Shown: piece after piece, positions 33,005 through 40,979 of the stretch | How positions within the stretch are numbered: position 1 is the stretch's first letter | How the letters are laid out: each line of letters starts with the position of its first letter | Source of the DNA: VXPQ01 sp965116435 | GTDB lineage: Bacteria > Bacteroidota > Rhodothermia > Rhodothermales > VXPQ01 | DNA: 64,000 nt | Assembly (NCBI GenBank): GCA_965116435.1 | Contig: OZ220686.1 | Location: 1,302,001-1,366,000, forward strand | Direction of reading: 5' to 3' | Position numbers and translations under genes: made by a program | The notes under the pieces: model-generated | What the model was told of the DNA's origin: nothing | What the model saw: the letters and a program-made list of their open reading frames with translations, nothing else | The model's database searches: none

Positions 33005-35716
33005 TTATTTTATCAGCACCATGCGACGGGTAGCGCTATGCGCCCCCGTTTCAAGCACATAGACGTATACGCCGCTGGCCCACCCGGAAGCGTCCAGGCG
33101 CACTTCATGTTCGCCCGCCGGGCGCAGGCCGTCCACCGGCATGGCCACCCGCTGCCCCAGCAGGTTGTATACGGATAGCCGGACCGGCGCGGAAGCCGGT
33201 TGCGACCAGGAAATCGACGTAGTCGGATTGAACGGATTCGGATAATTCTGCGCCAGCGTCACGTCCGAGGGCAGCTCCAATGGACCTTCCGAGGATGTGA
33301 CAATCTCAGCGCGAAACCGGGCGCGAATGGGAAACACCTGTCCCGTCAGCGAAAACCATCCGTCTTCGTCATCGTCCGGATCGCACCCGCCGCCCGCCTT
33401 CCGACACAACCGCAGGGCCGCCATGGGGCGCCAGCCCGCAATCTCTTCCCCATCCCGATTCTTTAGCGAGCCATACCAGTAGGCCAGCGTATCCCGGGCG
33501 CCGTGCGTGCTTCGAGCCAACGTGGGAGAAAGGTAATTCTCATCCTCCCCCTTGTTCGCCAGGCCAATGAAAATCGAATCCGGAAGCACGGCGAGCGCCG
33601 GGTCGTCCGTCGAAAGGTTGACCCGCCGGAACGAATACGTACCGGAGCTGAAGTCTATATGCGACTCGTTGGGCGACTCGTCCACATCCTGACTATACAG
33701 TTCGTTCCCTGGAAACGGAAGTCGCCAGCTACGAAGAGGGGTGGGCGGATCCGTCGAATCGTCGAATTCATAGGTAACGCTGCGCCATTGCACGTCCCAT
33801 ACCTTCAGCGCGAAATCCCGGGGCGCACTGTTCGGCACCCGATCGCCATTGCTGTCGTCGCAGTTCCTGTACTGGTTACAGTACACCGGCGCCACAAAGA
33901 CCGTCGTCAACGCCGCCCCGTCCGGCACCGGATACGCCTGGGCCATAATATCCTCCTTGCCCCCCGAAAGATATATCTCGTCCTGATTTTTGGCGATTTC
34001 GTACGCCACCGTCGTCACATCAAATGCGTCGCCCCCCCAGTTCCCGGTAATGTCCAGCTTGATGGCCGCATCGGCGGCCTCCGACACGAACGTATTGACG
34101 ACGATCAGCGTAACGTGCGCATAGGCTCCCTTCACGGTATGGTCTTTCGTATCGGGGTCCAGGTCCACAACCTGCTTTACGCCCGCTTCCGTTTCGGTGA
34201 GTACCCGCAACGACAGATTGGCCCGGTTGCTTGAACCCTCAACGGTTCCGATCTGGAAATCCCCCGGCCTCGGCGTTGGCCCCCCTTCTATCGGCCCGCC
34301 GCCACCGCCACCGCCGCCACCTGTAGTCCCGAAATCCTTGATTTCCAGCGCAAGGTCCGTCGCGTTCAGCCAGGTTATATACTCGACGGCGCCGCTCGAT
34401 ACGTTCACCGTCGTTTCGTAGGGGGCAGGGTCCGACTGGGTATCCACGATTTGGGTGGACAGCGCCTTCACATCGACGCGATCAGAAGGCTTGTAGGCAT
34501 ACGTCGCCCCTGCGCTGGCGTCATTTATAAAATTTGCCGCGTGAAAATCCGCCACGATATCCCCCACGGAAAGACCGTGCTTCCCCAGCACCAGATTGTA
34601 TGCGGCGGCGCCGTTGAGCCACGCTCCGATCGGGCAAAAATTGGCGCCCGCCGGGCATTGGGCGCGCACGATGGATCCGGTGGCTTCGCGCCCGATGCGG
34701 TCCGCAATGTAGGTAGTGAAAAGCCCGGATCGCTGGTAATCGTTCAGGACCTGCTGCTGCGTGCCGCCACGGCGCCAGGTAAGCAACCGAACGCCATGTT
34801 CTCGCGGGTCGTGCAGATACCGAATGGGGCGGGGCGGAAATCCGTGCAGCAATTCCGACCATTCCGACAGGCCCTCGTTGACGAACGTCAGTTCGCATGT
34901 GGAGCAAGCACTCTCGAAATCCAGATGCTGATAGGCGTAATGAATGAGGTGCTGGTACTCGTGCGTAAGGATGCCGGCCAGCGAAAGGACGCCGTTTCGT
35001 AGTCCCTGGGGCAAATCAACGTACAGCACATTGGCCATATTCCCCTGGCCGTCCTCGGGTTCGGGGTCCAGGTCCGCCAACGTAACAAAGCCGAGTATGC
35101 AGCACTCGTCGGAGCCTTCCTCAATGTCGAAAAACAGCACATCGACCTTTCCGTCCGCAACAGGCTCGACCGGCGGATCGCCAAATACGTGGTTACTGTT
35201 CGCTATGATGCCCTGGTCCGGACGCCAGGACCCCTCGGGGGTTTCCGAAAACACGTAGGTCTCCAGCTGCGCAAGTTGGTCGTCCGTGGCGACGCCCTGC
35301 TGATCGTTCGCAACCCATAAATTGACGATATCGTTTTCAGCCACCAGCGTGAAGGTGCGCGCTTCCCACGTGATATCCTCCGTATCAATATCCGTAAGCA
35401 CATTGAACGCTTTTTCGGAGCCGACCTCGTACGCTATCGCTACTTTCCTGGCGGACAACAAACCCCGCGCCTTCGCTTCCTGGTATGCCCGGAGGGCGGC
35501 GATCGACTCCGGCATGCGAGCCAGCCGATCCGTCACATGAATAACCTGCATGTCGTCGTCCGCCGACCAGCGGGCGTCTTCTGCGGCGTCTTGCCCAGTC
35601 AAGGGCGGCTGCATGGTTTCAAGCGCCCCCAGGGATTGCGCAAACGCCGGGTTTGCGACCGCCAGCAGGGCAAGACAGAAACATGCGAAAAGGCAAGGAA
35701 CGAAGCGAGCAGTCAT
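33005..35716 (-). CDS. Secreted zinc metallopeptidase (M30-like) with type IX sorting domain
   Basis: A 903-residue secreted protein. It has a signal peptide (CLFACFCLALLAVANPAFAQ) and a metallopeptidase region at about 130-330. There, HEYQHLIHY supplies the HExxH zinc site and NEGLSEWSE about 30 residues later likely the third ligand, a layout like M30 (hyicolysin-type) peptidases. Beta-rich domains follow, with a poly-Gly linker (GGGGGGGGG) near 460. The last 85 residues (LAQNYPNPFNPTTSISW, VYNLLGQRV, ASGVYVYVLETG, MVLIK) are a sorting domain for export through SprA. The function as an extracellular protease is inferred. Convergent with the chorismate mutase gene. Confidence 0.85.
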   Translation of the reverse strand: MTARFVPCLFACFCLALLAVANPAFAQSLGALETMQPPLTGQDAAEDARWSADDDMQVIHVTDRLARMPESIAALRAYQEAKARGLLSARKVAIAYEVGSEKAFNVLTDIDTEDITWEARTFTLVAENDIVNLWVANDQQGVATDDQLAQLETYVFSETPEGSWRPDQGIIANSNHVFGDPPVEPVADGKVDVLFFDIEEGSDECCILGFVTLADLDPEPEDGQGNMANVLYVDLPQGLRNGVLSLAGILTHEYQHLIHYAYQHLDFESACSTCELTFVNEGLSEWSELLHGFPPRPIRYLHDPREHGVRLLTWRRGGTQQQVLNDYQRSGLFTTYIADRIGREATGSIVRAQCPAGANFCPIGAWLNGAAAYNLVLGKHGLSVGDIVADFHAANFINDASAGATYAYKPSDRVDVKALSTQIVDTQSDPAPYETTVNVSSGAVEYITWLNATDLALEIKDFGTTGGGGGGGGGPIEGGPTPRPGDFQIGTVEGSSNRANLSLRVLTETEAGVKQVVDLDPDTKDHTVKGAYAHVTLIVVNTFVSEAADAAIKLDITGNWGGDAFDVTTVAYEIAKNQDEIYLSGGKEDIMAQAYPVPDGAALTTVFVAPVYCNQYRNCDDSNGDRVPNSAPRDFALKVWDVQWRSVTYEFDDSTDPPTPLRSWRLPFPGNELYSQDVDESPNESHIDFSSGTYSFRRVNLSTDDPALAVLPDSIFIGLANKGEDENYLSPTLARSTHGARDTLAYWYGSLKNRDGEEIAGWRPMAALRLCRKAGGGCDPDDDEDGWFSLTGQVFPIRARFRAEIVTSSEGPLELPSDVTLAQNYPNPFNPTTSISWSQPASAPVRLSVYNLLGQRVAMPVDGLRPAGEHEVRLDASGWASGVYVYVLETGAHSATRRMVLIK

Positions 35717-35910
35717 GGGAATACCTAAGGTGTGTGGTGACGAATAATATTACGAGATTATGAGGGAATACGCTATAAGGTTCTGAAATACCGCAAAATG
35801 CGTACCTTGGCCATGCAATAAGGACACGATTCGCCCACGGCGCCCTGCTGAAAGTTTTCGACCGGCGCGACGCCAAGGCAGCCTGCGCACCGGTAAAAAA
35901 CCCACGCCAA

Positions 35911-36264
35911 ATGAAGCGAACGCCCCGCCGCCCCAAACCGTCCCGCGCGCGCCCATATCCAGGCCATGCGATCCGGGCGGGCATGGTCTGCCTGGTGTGC
36001 ATGGGGCTGGCTTTCTGCGCTACGGACCGCGAACCCGCCGCCGACATGATCACGGTGGAGGGCATGGTCGCCGTGCGAGGCAACGAACCGTTTGCCCGGT
36101 ACGTACTGGAAACGCCGGATCGCAATGCATACATCCTCGTTTTCCGGGAAGCCGTGGAAACCCCGGCCCGCCTGCGCGTGACAGGCCGTCTGTATCTGGA
36201 AGACTGGATGGGGCAATCGCAGGCGCATATCGAGGTCCATACGTACGAGGAACTGTTCGAATAA
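35911..36264 (+). CDS. Small putative lipoprotein of unknown function
   Basis: A 117-residue protein with a basic N-terminus (KRTPRRPKPSRARP), a hydrophobic stretch (MVCLVCMGLAFC) that ends in a plausible lipobox (L-A-F-C, so the mature protein starts at Cys). A compact beta-rich domain follows (MITVEGMVAVRG, ARYVLETPDRNAYILVF, RLRVTGRLYLEDWMG). This last part looks like a small OB-type fold, but no family is recognised. It stands alone, divergent from the metallopeptidase gene and convergent with murJ. Neither flanking gap (35717-35910, 36265-36392) holds another gene. Confidence 0.6.
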   Translation: MKRTPRRPKPSRARPYPGHAIRAGMVCLVCMGLAFCATDREPAADMITVEGMVAVRGNEPFARYVLETPDRNAYILVFREAVETPARLRVTGRLYLEDWMGQSQAHIEVHTYEELFE

Positions 36265-36392
36265 GGAGACGCTGAGTACGTCCTGTTCGTCCGAAACAAA
36301 TGCAGGTCGGCGAACCAAACGCAACGGCCATACACGACCATACAATAAGGCAAGAATGGTGCCGGAATAACGCCGACGGCAGACGCGGATAC

Positions 36393-38132
36393 TTATTCGT
36401 CCCGCCTCCCGCGCCGTCCGAACCGCCCGAATCGCCCGGACAAACGCTCCATTTCGGGGACGCGTTGCACGACGGCGACGCCCAGATACCCTGCCGCATA
36501 CACCGATACCACAATCAACGCTTCGACCGCAATGGGCAGCCGGGGCAGCAAAAACCATACGACCCCCGCGGGCGCCGCCGCAACCAGCGCCGTCGCCGCC
36601 ATGCGACGCATGCTGGCCCAGGGCAAACGAAACGCAGGAAGCAGAGATCCGAGGGATCGATGAAGACGCCATAATTCGACCCATGCCCCCACCGTCGCAC
36701 CCGCAGCCAGCCCCACGCTACCGAGATACAGCGTCCGCGCTCCCGCCCCCGAACCCGCCACCGCGCCCACGGCGACGCCATCCAGCACAAGCATGGCGGG
36801 CACGGCCACGGCCGTAGACACGGCTACGCGCAAGGCCGCGATGCGGGCCGGGGTGCGCGTATTCTTGCGGGCATAGAACGCATTTTGCAGCAGGCGAGAC
36901 ATGGCCGTGGCCAGCAATCCCAGCGAATACCCCGCCAGCACCAGATACACCAGCCAGGCGTCCTCGGAACCGAACGCTCCGGTGCGAAAAAGCGCTCCCA
37001 CGATAAGCAGGCCGAACGCCAGATACCCGATACACGTGGGAATCGTCAGAAACAGCATCTGGCGAAGAGCCCGGACCAGCCGCTGCACGAAATCTTCGGT
37101 TTTTTCCGCGCCGAAACGCGAAAGCTCGGGCAATTCGGACGCCGCCACAGACATCCCGAAAAGGCTTATCGGCAGCACGTACAGCATTTGCGCGGGCCGC
37201 AGCGCCGAGACCGCGCCCGCCGCAAGGCAGGAAGCCAGCAAAAGGTCCAGGTAGGACGACACTTGGTAGACGCCGCGCCCGGCGACAGCCGGCCCAAAGG
37301 CGCGCAGGGCCTCCCGAACGCCCGCCACCTTCGCCGAGAAGGAGAACCGGAACCCGCGAAGCAGCCGAAAAACCAGTGGCGCCTGCACCGCGAATTGCAG
37401 GAAACCGCCCAGCAACGCCCCGTAGAAGGCTGCAAACAACAACTGGGTCTGGACATCCGACGCCGATCCCAGCATCATCCTCGCCCCAACGATCACCGCA
37501 GCAATGATCGCCGCATTCCATAGCACGGGAGCAAAGTAGGGCAGAAAAAACCGGCGATGGCTATTGAGCACGCCCAGACACCATGCGGACAGCACCAGCA
37601 AGCCGGTCATGGGAAAGATGATGCGCACGGCCCGCACGGCCAGCTCGAACCGGTCGATCGGCAGTTCGCCCGCAGCCACGGCGGCGGCGTCGGCAAGGAA
37701 CCCCGCGGCAAAAACCGTTACGACCGGCTCCGCAAACAATATCCCCGCCAGGCTCAACACGGCGGTAAGCGCCAGCAACAACCCGAAAACCGCCCCGGCA
37801 AACCGCCCCGCCTCTTGTTCGCGGCCCTGCGCGATCATTTTCGAGTAGATGGGAATGAACGCCGCCGAAATCGTGCCCTCTCCCAGCAGGTTCTGCAACA
37901 GGTTTGGCCCCCGAAACGCTACCTGAAACACATCCGCGTACGCCCCCAGCCCAAAGAAATGGGCCACCACCCGCTCCCGCACGAAGCCCACAAGACGGCT
38001 TGCAAGAATACCGCCCGCCACCGCCCCAGCGGCGTTCTTGCGCGGCGACCCGTCCGCGCGGCCTCGCCCGGACGGCTCCTTCCGATCGTCCGAATCGGGC
38101 GTCGGCGCCGGTCTGCGGGAAACATCGCTCAT
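36393..38132 (-). CDS. murJ: Lipid II flippase MurJ (MviN)
   Basis: A 579-residue polytopic membrane protein of the MOP superfamily with about 14 helices. It moves lipid II, the peptidoglycan precursor, across the inner membrane. Family marks: GGILASRLVGFVRERVVAHFFG near the N-terminus, DVFQVAFRGPNLLQNLLGEGTISAAFIPIYSK (read as FRGPNLLQNLLGEGTIS, then AAFIPIYSK), LPISLFGMSVAASELPELSR in the middle, and SRLLQNAFYARKNTRTP. The N-terminal 35 residues are charged and disordered; the C-terminus is Arg-rich. The start overlaps the aroQ stop by four bases, so the two are coupled. Confidence 0.93.
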   Translation of the reverse strand: MSDVSRRPAPTPDSDDRKEPSGRGRADGSPRKNAAGAVAGGILASRLVGFVRERVVAHFFGLGAYADVFQVAFRGPNLLQNLLGEGTISAAFIPIYSKMIAQGREQEAGRFAGAVFGLLLALTAVLSLAGILFAEPVVTVFAAGFLADAAAVAAGELPIDRFELAVRAVRIIFPMTGLLVLSAWCLGVLNSHRRFFLPYFAPVLWNAAIIAAVIVGARMMLGSASDVQTQLLFAAFYGALLGGFLQFAVQAPLVFRLLRGFRFSFSAKVAGVREALRAFGPAVAGRGVYQVSSYLDLLLASCLAAGAVSALRPAQMLYVLPISLFGMSVAASELPELSRFGAEKTEDFVQRLVRALRQMLFLTIPTCIGYLAFGLLIVGALFRTGAFGSEDAWLVYLVLAGYSLGLLATAMSRLLQNAFYARKNTRTPARIAALRVAVSTAVAVPAMLVLDGVAVGAVAGSGAGARTLYLGSVGLAAGATVGAWVELWRLHRSLGSLLPAFRLPWASMRRMAATALVAAAPAGVVWFLLPRLPIAVEALIVVSVYAAGYLGVAVVQRVPEMERLSGRFGRFGRRGRRDE

Positions 38133-38572
38133 GCGCGGCCCGCTCCAGCGCTGTCCAGAAAATAGCGCACCGCCAGTTCGTAGCCCTTCATGCCCAGACC
38201 CACGATCTGCCCGGCCGACACGGCGGCGATCATGGATCGATGCCGAAAAGATTCGCGGGCATGCACATTCGACAAATGCACTTCCACAACCGGTACGTCT
38301 ATCGCCGCCACCGCGTCCCGCAACGCAACAGACGTGTGGGTAAAGGCGCCCGGATTGAATACCACGCCCGCCGCGCCATCCCGGGCCGCCTCATGCAACG
38401 CATCGATCAGGCGCCCCTCGTGATTGCTCTGAATGAATCGGAAATCCACCTCGGGAAACAACGCACACAGGGCGGCTTGCATATCGGCCAGCGTGGCCGT
38501 CCCGTAGGTTTCCGGTTCACGCGTACCGAGCAGGTTCAGATTGGGACCGTTGAGTACGAACAGTGTCTTCAT
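38129..38572 (-). CDS. aroQ: 3-dehydroquinate dehydratase, type II
   Basis: The 147-residue enzyme of the shikimate pathway dehydrates 3-dehydroquinate. Signature residues: VLNGPNLNLLGTREPETYG at the start (Arg18, Tyr23 of the active-site lid), QSNHEG, VFNPGAFTHTSVALRDA, and EVHLSNVHARESFRH with catalytic His104 region. A GGAGG Shine-Dalgarno lies eight bases before the ATG at 38572. The frame continues upstream into the 253-bp repeat element, but that part is not homologous to AroQ. It is coupled to murJ. Confidence 0.95.
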   Translation of the reverse strand: MKTLFVLNGPNLNLLGTREPETYGTATLADMQAALCALFPEVDFRFIQSNHEGRLIDALHEAARDGAAGVVFNPGAFTHTSVALRDAVAAIDVPVVEVHLSNVHARESFRHRSMIAAVSAGQIVGLGMKGYELAVRYFLDSAGAGRA

Positions 38573-38619
38573 AAGAGATCCTCCAGACCGGGCATGCCGC
38601 GAAAACAACGACGGAATAA

Positions 38620-38872
38620 GGATGTTCTGATTAAGTCCGCGAAGATCAGAGGCAGCGAGGGGTGCGCTGGCAAGGAATGACGAAGCAGCGTGGCAGGCCC
38701 CACGTAATGAGGAATGACGCAGCCAGCGCGCTCCTCGATGCCTCCCGAAGGGCGCTTCACGACACCGACGACGCAACATGCCGTGTTTTCCAATGATTTT
38801 AACGATTGAATCATTACAAACGCTACTTGCGTACGTGAAGCGCTGATCGAAGTGGACTTGATCAGTGCATCC
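38620..38872. mobile_element. 253-bp MITE-like element, copy 2
   Basis: Same orientation and length as copy 1, beginning GGATGT and ending GCATCC. The terminal inverted repeats and the nested GCGCTTCACG/CGTGAAGCGC pair are conserved. It lies 48 bases upstream of aroQ, between that gene and the MBL-fold gene stop at 38912. Flanks are ATAA on the left and TTAA on the right, consistent with a short TAA duplication. Confidence 0.85.
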
Positions 38873-38911
38873 TTAAATATAGGTAACCGGGAGCAAGCAC
38901 GAAGGGCGCCG

Positions 38912-39715
38912 TCATGCGCCTGTTTCGAACACCAGTCCGTCGTACCCGAGCCTGATGCCTTCCGGCAAGCGCGCCTCGGCGTCGGCATGCAATGTGCTAT
39001 GCGTCATATGCGTAAAATACGTTTGCCGCGCGCCAATGCGCTGCGCGGCCCGAATCGCCTCCCGAAAGGAAAAATGCGTCGGATGCCCTTCCTCGCGCAA
39101 GGCATCGAGCACCAGCACATCCAGGCCATGCAGCAAGTCGAAGCTTTTTTCCGGAATCCGGTTGGTGTCCGTCAGGTAGGCGAATTTACCGATCCGGTAC
39201 CCGAACAGGGGCAGGTCCCCATGATACGCATCGACCGGCGTCACGGATACGGACTGTACCGGATCGCGGCGTCCGGGTACGGCAAAAGGCCTCTCAACCG
39301 TTTGCAACTTCAGGTTGGGAACGCCGGGGTACGAACCGTCCTCGAAAATATACGTGAACATCTTGCGCAAAACATGCACGGTATTGCGGCGCGCGTAGCA
39401 GGTAATGGGCCGCTGGTTTCCGAAAAGGAACGGACGCAGGTCGTCCATGCCGCCCACATGGTCGAAATGGTGATGCGTGAACAGCACCGCATCGATATGC
39501 CGGATGTCTTCGCGAAGCGCCTGCCCGCGAAAATCCGGGCCAATATCGATAAGAATGCGAAGCCCCTGCGTTTCCAGCACACACGCGCTGCGGGTGCGCT
39601 TGTCGCGCGGATCCGACGACATGCATACCTCGCATGCACACCCGATAACAGGTACGCCGGTGGATGTGCCCGTGCCGAGCAGGGTCACTCGAATGCGGTC
39701 CTCACGCTGCATCAT
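38912..39715 (-). CDS. MBL-fold metal-dependent hydrolase (PhnP-like)
   Basis: A 267-residue metallo-beta-lactamase-fold phosphodiesterase/hydrolase. Motifs: LGTGTSTGVPVIGCACEVC at the N-terminus with a Cys pair, the metal-binding THHHFDHVGGMDDLRP, a later His at DAYHG, LTDTNRIPE, and HPTHFSFREA with THMTHS near the end. This layout is typical of PhnP-type cyclic phosphodiesterases and related PqqB-like hydrolases, but the true substrate is unknown. It overlaps the small upstream gene by 14 bases. Confidence 0.88.
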   Translation of the reverse strand: MMQREDRIRVTLLGTGTSTGVPVIGCACEVCMSSDPRDKRTRSACVLETQGLRILIDIGPDFRGQALREDIRHIDAVLFTHHHFDHVGGMDDLRPFLFGNQRPITCYARRNTVHVLRKMFTYIFEDGSYPGVPNLKLQTVERPFAVPGRRDPVQSVSVTPVDAYHGDLPLFGYRIGKFAYLTDTNRIPEKSFDLLHGLDVLVLDALREEGHPTHFSFREAIRAAQRIGARQTYFTHMTHSTLHADAEARLPEGIRLGYDGLVFETGA

Positions 39716-39995
39716 CCGCTTCGTATACCGCTTCCGGTTCGTGTTGCCGCCATACTTCCTCGACGGCGGCGCGCACGGCAGGCTTCAAAAAAATATCGTC
39801 CACAGGCAAGCCGCGCAAGCTGTTGGCCAGCACGATCAATTGCGTTTCGGGAAGATGCTGCTTGTTCAGCACGATCATATGCTCGTCGCCAACCTTGCAC
39901 CGTCCGCCTCGAAAATGGCCTTTTTCCATGCGCACCTCCAGGCCGAATCCGGCAGCTGCTTCCTTAAGTTCTTCAAGAATGTGTTTCGTCTTCAT
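39702..39995 (-). CDS. Small conserved protein of unknown function
   Basis: A 97-residue soluble protein. Visible features: MKTKHILEELKEAAAGFGLEVRMEKGHFRGGRC, split here as a helical N-terminus and a GHFRGGRCKV turn, then VLNKQHLPETQLIVLANSLRG and a helical C-terminus (AVRAAVEEVWRQHE). The family is not recognised. Overlap with the start of the MBL-fold gene implies translational coupling and probably related use. Confidence 0.65.
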   Translation of the reverse strand: MKTKHILEELKEAAAGFGLEVRMEKGHFRGGRCKVGDEHMIVLNKQHLPETQLIVLANSLRGLPVDDIFLKPAVRAAVEEVWRQHEPEAVYEADDAA

Positions 39996-40054
39996 AGGAC
40001 GCCAGGTTCAGGGCAAAAAAATGCCGGAGGCCGCAACATTTCGGAGGCAGGCGG

Positions 40055-40876
40055 TCACCAGTTCAGGCCCAGGGCAACACTATGCCGCGAGCCGCGGTGA
40101 TCCAGTCGGGCGTCGCCGGGCTCCAGCAACAAGTTCGCATCGCCCGCACGCCAGGTTTGTACGCGGAACCCGTACCCCACCGATACGCCCATGCGACGGA
40201 ACACCTCGCGAACATGCAGGCGCGCCCCCGTATCCACCAGCCAGGATATGCCCGTGCTGCCCCCAAAGGACCGGAGCGCCACGCCGAGGACAGGAGCCGC
40301 CCGCGCCTCAAAAAGCAGTTTCTGGCCGCGTTCCGCACTGCCGCCAAGGCCTGCGCCCAAACCAAGCACCGTGACCTGAAACGAGGAAAACGGAGCGTCC
40401 GCCCCTCCCGCCGCCGCCACGCGACGATAATTGGACTGGAGCGTCAGGGGAATGTACAATCGGGCAGCCTTCGATTTCCCGACCGTAAAAAGGCGATTCC
40501 AGGTTTCTATGGAAATGTCCAGTAACCGTGCGTTGTGGTCTTCCGCCATGTTTTCCGGGCCATAGGCGACGGATGCGGAAAGATTGCCTCGCAGGTACAA
40601 TACGCCGTACGCCGGCCCCGTAAAAGCCGGAGCCCCCTCTTCCGGCACGCCCCCCTCCGGCTGGAAATCGACGGTTTGCCACACAAGCGCAATCGCGCCG
40701 GCGCGCGGCTGCGCAAGCCTTCCGTAGGAAAAAAGCTGCGCCCGGGCCTCTGGAACCGCCGCAGGCGAAGCGCACGCGAGGAGCGCCATGGCCGCAACGC
40801 CCGCCACTGGACCGAGGAACGCCCGGATCAAAACCACCTCGCTCAGCACGTTGCATTGGCGCGTAAAGGACATCAT
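40055..40876 (-). CDS. Putative outer-membrane beta-barrel protein
   Basis: About 273 residues. A signal-like segment (FLGPVAGVAAMALLACASPAAVPEARAQ) precedes a mature part of alternating beta-strand-like stretches (AYGVLYLRGNLSASVAYG, RLYIPLTLQSNYRRVA, FQVTVLGLGAGLGG, VSVGYGFRVQTW). It ends HSVALGLNW, with an aromatic terminal residue as in outer-membrane barrels. A Cys in the signal (LLACAS) could alternatively be a lipobox. Specific function unknown. Two adjacent ATGs (40876 and 40873) are possible starts. It lies downstream of rng on the same strand. Confidence 0.6.
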   Translation of the reverse strand: MMSFTRQCNVLSEVVLIRAFLGPVAGVAAMALLACASPAAVPEARAQLFSYGRLAQPRAGAIALVWQTVDFQPEGGVPEEGAPAFTGPAYGVLYLRGNLSASVAYGPENMAEDHNARLLDISIETWNRLFTVGKSKAARLYIPLTLQSNYRRVAAAGGADAPFSSFQVTVLGLGAGLGGSAERGQKLLFEARAAPVLGVALRSFGGSTGISWLVDTGARLHVREVFRRMGVSVGYGFRVQTWRAGDANLLLEPGDARLDHRGSRHSVALGLNW

Positions 40877-40979
40877 GATTCGGTCGTTGACATCAGCAAA
40901 AAGCGCGGCGCTCCGTATCATCGCGGCCAGGACGCGCCCTTCGGGAGGCTGCAAAACCGTGCAATCCGGCCTACCCGGC

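Noticed and set aside
35619..36353. 244-codon minus frame between the metallopeptidase and murJ
   Set aside because: It overlaps the signal peptide of the metallopeptidase and the lipoprotein gene and has no recognisable domain.
38573..38779. N-terminal extension of AroQ through the 253-bp element
   Set aside because: The extra residues come from the repeat and recur in the other copies; AroQ proteins start at MKTLFVLNGPNLN with a GGAGG site.
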